Under the pieces are notes generated by a model. It was not told the DNA's origin. It did not search any database and worked only from the letters and a program-made list of their open reading frames with translations. A stretch of 64,000 nucleotides of DNA, from assembly GCF_030499535.1 (NCBI RefSeq), contig NZ_JASTLB010000001.1:2480001-2544000 (forward strand), in the 5' to 3' direction. Source of the DNA: Streptomyces sp. TG1A-8 (GTDB lineage: Bacteria > Actinomycetota > Actinomycetes > Streptomycetales > Streptomycetaceae). This document shows, in pieces, positions 8,870 through 15,621 of this stretch; positions within the stretch are counted from its first letter, which is position 1, and every line of letters begins with the position of its first letter. Made by a program: the position numbers and the translations under genes.

Positions 8870-10510
8870 TCAGACCTCGTACGGCTGGACGACGATGAAG
8901 TTGCCGGGCGCGCCCCGGAACTGGAGGTTGACGCTCTCCCCGGTGTCGCCCGGGTAGGCGTTGCGGCGCATGCGGACCTGGCTGGAGACGATCACCTGGG
9001 AGGCGGCCGACCAGGCGACCACCGCGTTGCAGTCGGCGAAGGTCGTCGGCGTCACGGGCAGCACGACGGGCGTGCCGTGCGTCTTGACGACGAGCGTGCC
9101 GGTGCCCTCGAACCGCATGGTGAACAGCGCGCCCCCGGGGATGCCGTGCCCCTCGATGCGGCGGACCTCGTACTGGAGTCCCTCGTCGAAGGCGAGGACG
9201 TTCTCGGCGGACACGCAGATCGCGTCGCCCTGCAGTTCGACGGGGTGCAGGTGGGCGGAGTTCTCGGCCAGGAACACCTGGCCCTGGCCGGTGCAGCGCA
9301 TCAGCTGCATCTCCTGGCCGGTGGCGTTGCCCACGAGGCGTCCGGCGAACCCGGCGCCCTTGTAGCCGAAGTCGACCTTGCCCTGATAGAGCACCATGCT
9401 GCCCTGCCGGGCCAGCACGGGCTGACCGCCGACGCCGAGGTCGACGCGGACCAGTTTGCCGTTCTGCTGCGTCCAGCGCTGCCCGGTGGGGGCCTCCTTG
9501 AACCTCTGGAGCGCGGCCGTCACACCGGCACCGCCCTGGAGGGAGCCCTGCGGCACCCCGTGGGCGGCGGCCCCGCCGCCGGGCGCCTGCCCGTACGGGG
9601 GCTGCTGGCCGTAGCCCGGCGGCACGGGGGGCCCGGGCGGGCCGTCCGGTGCGGGCTGCCCGCCGTACCCCGGGGGCAGGGGGGCGCTGGGCGCACCACC
9701 GAACGACGACTGCTGCGGCGGCCGGCCGAACGGCGCGGGCGGGACCGTGCCGGGCGGCGGGGCCAGGGGGGCGACGACCGTCGGGGCGGCGTGCACGTTC
9801 GGGGCGGGCGCGGGTGCCGGCGGCGGGGTCGCGCCGGGCGGCGGGGCGAAACCCGGCGCGGCGGGCTGCGGCACGGGGGCGGCCGGGGCGCCGAACGGGG
9901 GCGGTGCGGCGGCCTGGGCGGGCGGCGCGAAGGCGGGGGCCGCGCCGGTCCGCGGCGGCTCCGCGGCGGCGGGCGCCTCCTCCTCCAGCACCTCGCCGCC
10001 GAAGTTCTTCAGCAGCGCCTCCAGCCCGCCGTCGAAGCCCTGCCCGACGGCGGCGAAGCGCCACCCGTCCTTGAAGTAGAGGTCACCGAGCATCACGGCC
10101 CGCTCGGTGGAGAACTCCGACCCGTCGAAGGAGTACCGCGCGACCTCCTCGCCACCGGCCACGATGCGCAGGTACCCGGGGGCGACCTGCGACATCCGTC
10201 CGGCACCGTCGATGGTCGCGGTGAAGGACAGCTTGCGGACGTGCGGGGGGACACGGTCCAGCGTGACCCGGAACGACTCGGTGTCGCCCGCCTGGGCGCC
10301 CAGCAGCCGGACGGACTCCTCGGGGGTCTTCGGCTGGTTGAAGAAGACGAAGTACCGGTCGTCGGAAAGGCGCTCGTCGGCGTCCAGACCGAAGCAGCTG
10401 ATGTCGAAGGTCAGTCCGGGACCGGAGATCTGCACGCCCACGTACAGATCCGTGCCCGCCGTGAGGTCGCTGATCCTGGCCTTGTGGCCGCGTTGGAATT
10501 CCCTGGCCAT
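8870..10510 (-). CDS. TerD-AIM24 fusion protein with proline-rich linker
   Basis: 546 residues in three parts. Residues 1-180 form a TerD (stress/tellurium-resistance) domain with its acidic calcium-binding loops: ISCFGLDADERLSDD and YSFDGSEFSTERAVMLGDL. Residues about 185-325 are a Pro/Ala/Gly-rich disordered linker. Residues 330-546 are an AIM24 domain (VLARQGSMVLYQGKVDFGY, LMRCTGQGQVFLAENSAHLH, NAVVAWSAASQV). TerD domains bind Ca2+ and occur in bacterial stress-response islands, but no TerABCEZ genes are adjacent. The ATG at 10510 starts MAREFQRGHKARISDL, the usual TerD-type opening. It leads a three-gene unit with two stand-alone AIM24 genes. Confidence 0.92.
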   Translation of the reverse strand: MAREFQRGHKARISDLTAGTDLYVGVQISGPGLTFDISCFGLDADERLSDDRYFVFFNQPKTPEESVRLLGAQAGDTESFRVTLDRVPPHVRKLSFTATIDGAGRMSQVAPGYLRIVAGGEEVARYSFDGSEFSTERAVMLGDLYFKDGWRFAAVGQGFDGGLEALLKNFGGEVLEEEAPAAAEPPRTGAAPAFAPPAQAAAPPPFGAPAAPVPQPAAPGFAPPPGATPPPAPAPAPNVHAAPTVVAPLAPPPGTVPPAPFGRPPQQSSFGGAPSAPLPPGYGGQPAPDGPPGPPVPPGYGQQPPYGQAPGGGAAAHGVPQGSLQGGAGVTAALQRFKEAPTGQRWTQQNGKLVRVDLGVGGQPVLARQGSMVLYQGKVDFGYKGAGFAGRLVGNATGQEMQLMRCTGQGQVFLAENSAHLHPVELQGDAICVSAENVLAFDEGLQYEVRRIEGHGIPGGALFTMRFEGTGTLVVKTHGTPVVLPVTPTTFADCNAVVAWSAASQVIVSSQVRMRRNAYPGDTGESVNLQFRGAPGNFIVVQPYEV

Positions 10511-10655
10511 GTGTGACGACCGTCCCCCATCCCGAATGCGAGTGCGTCGCGCCAGGCTAACCGCAAAGTCCGGCGGTGGACGCGGTCGGCGGCAGTCGGT
10601 ACAGACCCGGTACACAACGGGCCGGAGTCCGCGGGGGCCGCCGCACGGGGGCGGC

Positions 10656-11252
10656 TCACTCCTCCTGGGTGCCGGGGGGGTGCGGCAGCCGGGCGGCGGC
10701 GACCACCCCCTCGAGGTAGCCGCGGGCCCGCTCGGTGCGCGGGTAGGCCTCCAGCAGCCGCCAGAAGTCCGGCCCGTGGCCCGGCACGAGCAGATGCGCC
10801 AGTTCGTGGCAGAGCACGTAGTCGACGACGTACTCCGGCATCCCCTGCAGCCGGTGCGACAGGCGGATGCTGCCCTCGGCCGGCGTGCACGAACCCCAGC
10901 GGGTGTTCTGGTTGGTGACCCAGCGCACGGAGGCGGGGCGGGCCCGGCCGCCGAGGTACTGGGCCGACAGCCGCCCGGCGCGCTCGACCAGCTCGGCGTC
11001 GCCGAGCACGCGCCTGCTCTCCTGGGCGGCCAGTTTGCCGAGCATGACGGTGACCCAGCGCTGTTCCTCCGCCGCGGACATCCGGGCGGGGATCAGCACG
11101 ACGGTGCGATCGCCCTCGCGGTACGCGGAGACCGTCCGGCGGCGCCGGGTGCTCCTGCGGACCTCGATCGTGTTCGGCCCGGAGCCGCCCGGCGGCTGGC
11201 TCGTCGTGCTGCGCTGTGGCTTTCCGGCGCGGTGCGGTGGGTCGGCGGACAC
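10656..11252 (-). CDS. YgjP-like zinc metallopeptidase (WLM/SprT-like, DUF45)
   Basis: 198 residues. The catalytic zinc site is plain: CHELAHLLVPGHGPDFW (about 148-164), an HExxH with the downstream His and aromatic residue of the YgjP/SprT-like group. Before it come NTRWGSCTPAEGSIRLSHRL and PEYVVDYVLCHEL, both family hallmarks. The N-terminal 40 residues are basic and probably disordered. Start is GTG at 11252. It is separated by 145 bases from the TerD-AIM24 gene in the same direction and by about 280 bases from the divergent E1-like gene. Targets are unknown. Confidence 0.92.
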   Translation of the reverse strand: MSADPPHRAGKPQRSTTSQPPGGSGPNTIEVRRSTRRRRTVSAYREGDRTVVLIPARMSAAEEQRWVTVMLGKLAAQESRRVLGDAELVERAGRLSAQYLGGRARPASVRWVTNQNTRWGSCTPAEGSIRLSHRLQGMPEYVVDYVLCHELAHLLVPGHGPDFWRLLEAYPRTERARGYLEGVVAAARLPHPPGTQEE

Positions 11253-11531
11253 GTCCCGACGTTACCCGCTGGGCCGGGCCGGTGTCCCGGCGGTGGGACG
11301 GTCCGGCGGCCGGCGCCCACCGTGCGCCGGATCCGTACGACCGACGGGACCGGCCCGGGCGACCGGTTCGTACGACGATCATCCCCTGCCTGTGGACAAC
11401 GTTCGCCGTCCGGTGGCCCGGCCGGGCATGCTGGCAGACGTCGGCGGGGCGCGACCGGCCCCGCCGGGGGCGGAGACGTCCGGACGCCCCGGAGACCTCC
11501 CGGGGAACTCTCGACGGATACGGGGACTGTC

Positions 11532-12764
11532 ATGCATCCGATGGTGAAGCCGGCGCTGCGGCGCGGCTGGCGCGACCTGCACACCGTGCAGTTCGGGATG
11601 ACGCCGGCGCACGCGATGACACTGGGGCCGGTGGACACGGCGACGGGCAGCTTCCTGGACCTGCTCAACGGCACCCGCGGCCTGCCCCTGCTGCGTGCGG
11701 AGGGCCGCCGCATGGACCTGCCGGACGGGCACGTCGACGCGCTGGTGGAGCGGCTCGGCCGGGCGGGACTGCTCGACGACGCCCGTGGCGGCGGGCCGGC
11801 CGCGGACGCGCTGCGCGAGAAGGAGGACGTGCTGGAGCGGCTGCGCCCGGACCTGGCCTCGCTGAGCCTGACCACGTCGGAACCGGGCGCGGCACTCGGC
11901 CGGCTCGCGGCCCGCCGCTCGCTGCGGGTCCAGGTGCGCGGCGCCGGACGGGTCGGGGCCGTGCTGGCGTCGGTGCTGTCGGGCGCGGGGGTCGGCGAGG
12001 TCGACGTGCGGGAGGCGGGCCGCGTGGAACCGTGGGACGTGGCTCCGGGCGGGCTGCCCGCCGAGTCGGTCGGCGAGCGCCGGACCGACGCGGCGCGCGC
12101 CGCCGTCCGCCGTGCGGCGCCGGACCGCCCGCCCCGCCGCGCCCGCCCCGTCCGCGCGTCGGCCGCCCGCCCCCGCGCCACGGAGGAGACCGGCTTCTCG
12201 CTGGTGGTCCTCGCCCCCCGGGACGGGGTCGCCGTGCAGGCCCCGGACCCGTTCGCCGCCGAACCGCTGATGGCCTCGGGCACACCGCACCTGTACGCCG
12301 GAGTGGTGGAGGGCACCGGCGTGGTGGGGCCCTTGGTCCTGCCCGGGGAGACGGGCTGCGCGGACTGCCTGCACCGGGAGCGCGCGGAGCGGGACCCGGT
12401 CTGGCCCCGGCTCGTCGCCCAGTGGCGTTCCGGCAGGGCCCGGCAGGTGGGACCCTGTGACGTGGCGCTGGCCACCACGGTGGCCGGACTGGCCGCCGCG
12501 CACGCCCTCGCCTTCCTCGACGGGCAGTCGCCGTCCAGCGCGGGCGCGCGCTGGGAGGCGTCCCTGCCCGGTCTGGACTGGCACGCACGACCGGTGCGGC
12601 CGCACCCGGCGTGCGCGTGCGGGGCGGCGAGGAAGAGCAGGGCGGAGCACTCCCCGACCGGTGGGGAGCCGCGCGGGACAATGGCTGTGCAACGGCCGTC
12701 GACGGAGCGACGACGCGAGGCAGGCGCGGCGCGGCCGACTGGGACTAGGAGGGCGCATGTCTGA
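11532..12764 (+). CDS. E1-like (ThiF/HesA/MoeB superfamily) protein with zinc cysteines
   Basis: 410 residues. The N-terminal 130 residues contain winged-helix-like sequence (MTLGPVDTATGSFLDLLNGT, PDGHVDALVERLGRAGLLDD), comparable to the leader-recognition part of E1-like proteins in modified-peptide systems. A Rossmann motif follows, RGAGRVGAVLASVLSGAGVG (about 140-159), then CADCLHRERAERDPVWPRL and a terminal CACG pair. Together these give the two CxxC/CxC zinc clusters of the E1 fold. The canonical E1 Arg finger and catalytic Cys loop are not evident, and the middle is Arg/Ala-rich and degenerate, so adenylation activity is doubtful. The last eight bases overlap the UbiB start. Confidence 0.75.
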   Translation: MHPMVKPALRRGWRDLHTVQFGMTPAHAMTLGPVDTATGSFLDLLNGTRGLPLLRAEGRRMDLPDGHVDALVERLGRAGLLDDARGGGPAADALREKEDVLERLRPDLASLSLTTSEPGAALGRLAARRSLRVQVRGAGRVGAVLASVLSGAGVGEVDVREAGRVEPWDVAPGGLPAESVGERRTDAARAAVRRAAPDRPPRRARPVRASAARPRATEETGFSLVVLAPRDGVAVQAPDPFAAEPLMASGTPHLYAGVVEGTGVVGPLVLPGETGCADCLHRERAERDPVWPRLVAQWRSGRARQVGPCDVALATTVAGLAAAHALAFLDGQSPSSAGARWEASLPGLDWHARPVRPHPACACGAARKSRAEHSPTGGEPRGTMAVQRPSTERRREAGAARPTGTRRAHV

Positions 12765-14157
12765 TCTTCCCCGGAAGGCGGTCACCCGGACCGCCAAGCT
12801 CGCCGCGCTCCCGCTCGGCTTCGCCGGCCGGGCGACCTGGGGGCTGGGCAAACGGATCGTGGGCGAGTCCGCGGAGATCGTCGGCCGCGAGCTGCAGCAG
12901 CGCACGGCGGAGCAGCTGTTCAAGGTGCTCGGGGAGCTGAAGGGCGGCGCGATGAAGTTCGGGCAGGCCCTGTCCGTCTTCGAGTCCGCACTGCCGGAGG
13001 AGGTCGCCGGCCCCTACCGTGCGGCGCTGACCAGACTCCAGGAGGCGGCGCCGCCGATGCCGACGCGCACGGTGCACGGCGTGCTCGCGCAGCGGCTGGG
13101 CGCGCACTGGCGCGAACTGTTCCTGGAGTTCGAGGACAAGCCCGCGGCGGCGGCCTCGATCGGCCAGGTACACCGGGCGGTGTGGCACGACGGCCGTGAG
13201 GTGGCGGTCAAGGTGCAGTACCCGGGCGCGGGTGAAGCCCTGCTGTCCGACCTGACCCAGCTGAGCCGTTTCGCCCGGCTGCTGGGACCGCTCATCCCCG
13301 GCATGGACATCAAACCGCTGATCGCCGAGTTGCGGGACCGCGTCTCGGAGGAACTGGACTACGCGCTGGAGGCACAGGCCCAGGAGGCGCACGCGCGGGA
13401 GTTCGCGGACGACCCGGACGTGGTGGTGCCGGCGGTGGTGCACCAGTGCGAGCAGGTCCTGGTCACCGAGTGGATCGACGGGGTCCCGCTGTCGGAGGTC
13501 ATCGCGGACGGCACTCCGGAGCAGCGCGACCGGGCCGGCCAGCTGCTGGCCCGCTTCCTGTTCTCGGGTCCGGCCCGGACCGGCCTGCTGCACGCCGACC
13601 CGCACCCCGGCAACTTCCGGCTGCTGCCCGGCGGCCCGCAGGGCGGGGACGACTGGCGGCTGGGCGTTTTGGACTTCGGCACCGTCGACCGGCTCCCGGG
13701 GGGCCTTCCGTCGCCGATCGGCGTCTCGCTGCGGCTGACCCTGGACGGTGACGCCGAGAGGGTCTACGAACTGCTGTGCGCGGAGGGGTTCGTCAGGGAG
13801 TCCCTGGAGCTGGATCCCGACGCGGTGCTCGACTACCTGTTGCCGATCATCGAGCCGGCCCGGGTCGAGGCGTTCACCTTCACCCGCTCGTGGATGCGCA
13901 GCCAGGCCGCCCGCATCGCCGACATCCGCTCCCCCGCCTACCAGCTGGGCAAGCAGCTCAACCTGCCGCCGGCCTACCTGCTGATCCACCGGGTGACGCT
14001 GAGCACGATCGGGGTGCTGTGCCAGCTGGGGGCCACGGTCCGGCTGCGCGAGGAGCTGGAGGAGTGGCTGCCGGGCTTCGTGCCCGCGGACCGGGTGCCG
14101 CCGGGCGAGTCGCCCGTGGACGAGCCGGCCGAGGAGGACCCGGCGGCGGAGGCCTGA
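12757..14157 (+). CDS. ABC1/UbiB-family atypical kinase
   Basis: 466 residues with the full UbiB signature: KGGAMKFGQALS (KxGQ motif, about 68-79), AAAASIGQVHRAVW (Ala-rich nucleotide loop), VAVKVQYPG (Lys), EELDYALEAQAQ, LLHADPHPGNFRLL (catalytic loop) and LGVLDFGTVD (DFG). UbiB/ADCK proteins are ATPases or kinases involved in isoprenoid-quinone and lipid biology; the actinobacterial substrate is unknown. A good AGGAGGG ribosome site precedes the ATG, which lies inside the upstream gene with an 8-base overlap. This ties production to the E1-like protein. No transmembrane tail is present, unlike many UbiB proteins. Confidence 0.93.
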   Translation: MSDLPRKAVTRTAKLAALPLGFAGRATWGLGKRIVGESAEIVGRELQQRTAEQLFKVLGELKGGAMKFGQALSVFESALPEEVAGPYRAALTRLQEAAPPMPTRTVHGVLAQRLGAHWRELFLEFEDKPAAAASIGQVHRAVWHDGREVAVKVQYPGAGEALLSDLTQLSRFARLLGPLIPGMDIKPLIAELRDRVSEELDYALEAQAQEAHAREFADDPDVVVPAVVHQCEQVLVTEWIDGVPLSEVIADGTPEQRDRAGQLLARFLFSGPARTGLLHADPHPGNFRLLPGGPQGGDDWRLGVLDFGTVDRLPGGLPSPIGVSLRLTLDGDAERVYELLCAEGFVRESLELDPDAVLDYLLPIIEPARVEAFTFTRSWMRSQAARIADIRSPAYQLGKQLNLPPAYLLIHRVTLSTIGVLCQLGATVRLREELEEWLPGFVPADRVPPGESPVDEPAEEDPAAEA

Positions 14158-14180
14158 CCCGGCCGGGCCTCCCCGGCGCG

Positions 14181-14218
14181 CCGCGGGGCCGGTCCGTCCG
14201 GTCGGACCGGCCCCGCGG
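14181..14218. terminator. 15-bp stem hairpin between convergent genes
   Basis: The arms CCGCGGGGCCGGTCC and GGACCGGCCCCGCGG with an 8-base loop lie after the UbiB stop and before the wblC partner stop. It probably stops both convergent transcripts. Confidence 0.7.
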
Positions 14219-14266
14219 GGAAGACGCCGCCCCCTGGCCGGGGGCCGCCGCTTCGGGTGCGAGCGG

Positions 14267-14593
14267 TTACTGCATGACGGCCATGGCGAGTGCGCGACGG
14301 GCGCGCATCGAGGCGCGCTCCGCCCGGCGCTGCATCCGCACGGCGGTCGCCAGGCGTACGGCCCGGCGTTCCCGCTCGGCGTCGCGCAGGCGCTCGCGCA
14401 TATGCGCGCGAGCCAGGGCTTCTGGGATGAGTTGCATCTCTCGGGTCCTGTTCATCTGACGCGAACCGGTCGCGTCGGTGTGGGAGAAGTCTGGGGTCGC
14501 GGAGCCGGCGGGCTCGCTGGTGGACGGCTTCATCGGGGCCTGCTTCTTGGGGTCGTGCGTGAGGGGACGGTCGATCGTTCCTGGGGTGTTCAT
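14267..14593 (-). CDS. Small basic helical protein coupled to wblC
   Basis: 108 residues if the ATG overlapping the wblC stop (ATGA) is used. The first 50 residues are polar and look disordered. The second half is a long Arg/Ala/Glu-rich helix (MRERLRDAERERRAVRLATA, then AERASMRARRALAMA). A later ATG (MKPSTSEPAG) with AAGAAGCAGG upstream is a possible alternative start. No domain is recognised. Translational coupling to wblC implies co-production during ribosome stress; a nucleic-acid or ribosome contact is only a guess from the charge. Confidence 0.65.
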   Translation of the reverse strand: MNTPGTIDRPLTHDPKKQAPMKPSTSEPAGSATPDFSHTDATGSRQMNRTREMQLIPEALARAHMRERLRDAERERRAVRLATAVRMQRRAERASMRARRALAMAVMQ

Positions 14594-14958
14594 GCCGTGA
14601 CCGGGTTCTTCCGCGGGCGGCCGCGCGGCCGCTTCCGGGCGACGACGACGCCCTGGACGAACAGTTCGCCGCCCCAGACGCCCCAGGGCTCACGCCGCTC
14701 CTTGGCCCCGACGAGGCAGGCCTCCATCAGCGGGCAGGTACGGCAGAGGGACTTGGCGTACTCGACGTCCGCCGGCGACTCGGCGAAGAAGACCTCCGGG
14801 TCGTAGGACCGGCAGGGGACGGGCGCGCCGAGGTTCTCGATGGCGTCGTCGAGCGCGGTGAGCGTGGTGAGGGGGATCAAGGCGGGGTCCTCCGTGAGAC
14901 CGGGCGGGGGGATCGTTTGTGAAGGCGGTACGGACGGGGCGTGCGCTTCGAGTTGCAC
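14590..14958 (-). CDS. wblC: WhiB-family Fe-S transcription factor WblC (WhiB7 type)
   Basis: 122 residues. The four iron-sulfur cysteines are CRSYDP...LCRTCPLMEAC, followed by the WhiB turn GVWGG and a C-terminal AT-hook (RKRPRGRPRK). The AT-hook distinguishes WhiB7/WblC from other Wbl proteins. The protein binds the primary sigma factor and activates promoters carrying an A/T-rich patch just upstream of the -35 element. In Streptomyces and mycobacteria it induces intrinsic resistance to ribosome-targeting antibiotics. The GTG start at 14958 follows GAGGA with 9-base spacing. Expression is probably controlled by the leader upstream (upstream ORF, hairpin, intrinsic terminator at 15061-15108) and by autoregulation. 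Confidence 0.95.
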   Translation of the reverse strand: MQLEAHAPSVPPSQTIPPPGLTEDPALIPLTTLTALDDAIENLGAPVPCRSYDPEVFFAESPADVEYAKSLCRTCPLMEACLVGAKERREPWGVWGGELFVQGVVVARKRPRGRPRKNPVTA

Positions 14959-15060
14959 GGTTCGTTTTCCTCGTCTGGTCGGTCCGGCCGGTTGACCGGG
15001 TGTCGGCGTGGTACCGGGTTCTTCCCTTGTCCCGAGGCACCTTCGCTCCGTCGTCCCCGG

Positions 15061-15108
15061 TCGGGGAAAACAAAAGGGCCGCGGATCCCGGATGGGGTTC
15101 CGCGGCCC
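15061..15108 (-). terminator. Intrinsic terminator in the wblC leader (attenuator)
   Basis: Read on the minus strand: a 10-bp GC stem (TCCGCGGCCC at 15099-15108 pairs with 15076-15085), a one-base mismatch and three more pairs around a 5-base loop, then TTTTGTTTT at 15067-15075. It lies between the upstream ORF stop and the wblC start, in the leader. A T-tract terminator is unusual in this GC-rich DNA and its position fits attenuation of wblC. Confidence 0.85.
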
Positions 15109-15119
15109 TGAAGGCGCCG

Positions 15120-15138
15120 GCCTGATCGACGATCAGGC
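15120..15138 (-). other. 8-bp hairpin across the stop codon of the wblC upstream ORF
   Basis: GCCTGATC and GATCAGGC form a perfect 8-bp stem with a 3-base loop, and the TGA of the upstream ORF (15133-15135) lies inside it. A ribosome near the stop would melt this stem, so it may be part of the attenuation switch just ahead of the terminator hairpin. Confidence 0.6.
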
Positions 15139-15456
15139 TGGATCACTCCAGGGTTCTGGCCCACGGAAGGCCCACATCAGGTGGTGCTGCGTCGTCTGCT
15201 TCCGGATTCCGGCACCGGCCGCCGCAAAGGCATAGGCATGTGCCCGTGCCGCTACCGCTTCCAGTGCCGTGGTCGGTCGCTCATTGCGCTCGCGGACGGG
15301 AAGACCCGCGAGAGACAGGGAGGACGCCGGACCGGCGGCACGAATGCCGGACAGACCGGTGCCCTGGTCCGAGGCGCCGAGCAGGCACAGGGAGACGGCC
15401 GAGCGATCGGTCAGTTTGGCCGTGCTGGTGCTGGTGATGGTGGTGATGGCGATCAC
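15133..15456 (-). CDS. wblC upstream ORF (107-codon regulatory leader ORF)
   Basis: A GTG at 15456 is preceded by a perfect AGGAGG with 8-base spacing, one of the best ribosome sites in the window. The product opens VIAITTITSTSTAKLTDR, is rich in Ser, Thr, Ala and Gly, and ends PEPWSDPA. It shows no domain, signal or membrane segment. It fills the wblC leader and stops immediately before the terminator, which fits uORF-mediated control of whiB7/wblC known from actinobacteria: slowed ribosomes on the uORF change leader folding and permit read-through. It is more likely a sensor than a functional protein. The length seen here is the frame length; only translation of the first codons may matter. 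Confidence 0.7.
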   Translation of the reverse strand: MIAITTITSTSTAKLTDRSAVSLCLLGASDQGTGLSGIRAAGPASSLSLAGLPVRERNERPTTALEAVAARAHAYAFAAAGAGIRKQTTQHHLMWAFRGPEPWSDPA

Positions 15457-15568
15457 TGGACTCGCCTCCTCTCGGCGACTGGGGGGACCGGTGCGAACCG
15501 GTCCGCTCGGATGTGCAAGTACAACACGGAGTCGGGGCCTCGGAGAAGGCCGCCGCTTCCGTGCCTAG

Positions 15569-15607
15569 AACCTATGGGGATTGCCGGGGCATGCGCAAAC
15601 TATTTTT
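15569..15607 (-). promoter_or_regulatory. Predicted wblC promoter with WhiB7-type A/T-rich upstream patch
   Basis: On the minus strand AAAAATAGT (15599-15607) directly precedes TTGCGC (-35, 15593-15598), an 18-base spacer and TAGGTT (-10, 15569-15574). An A/T patch abutting the -35 is the known WhiB7/WblC-responsive layout, so autoactivation is likely. It gives a leader of about 600 bases. Confidence 0.65.
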
Positions 15608-15621
15608 CCGACGAGTTGCGC

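Noticed and set aside
11532..14157. Modified-peptide (TOMM/azoline) gene cluster
   Set aside because: No YcaO, precursor peptide or oxidase nearby; only an E1-like protein with degenerate centre.
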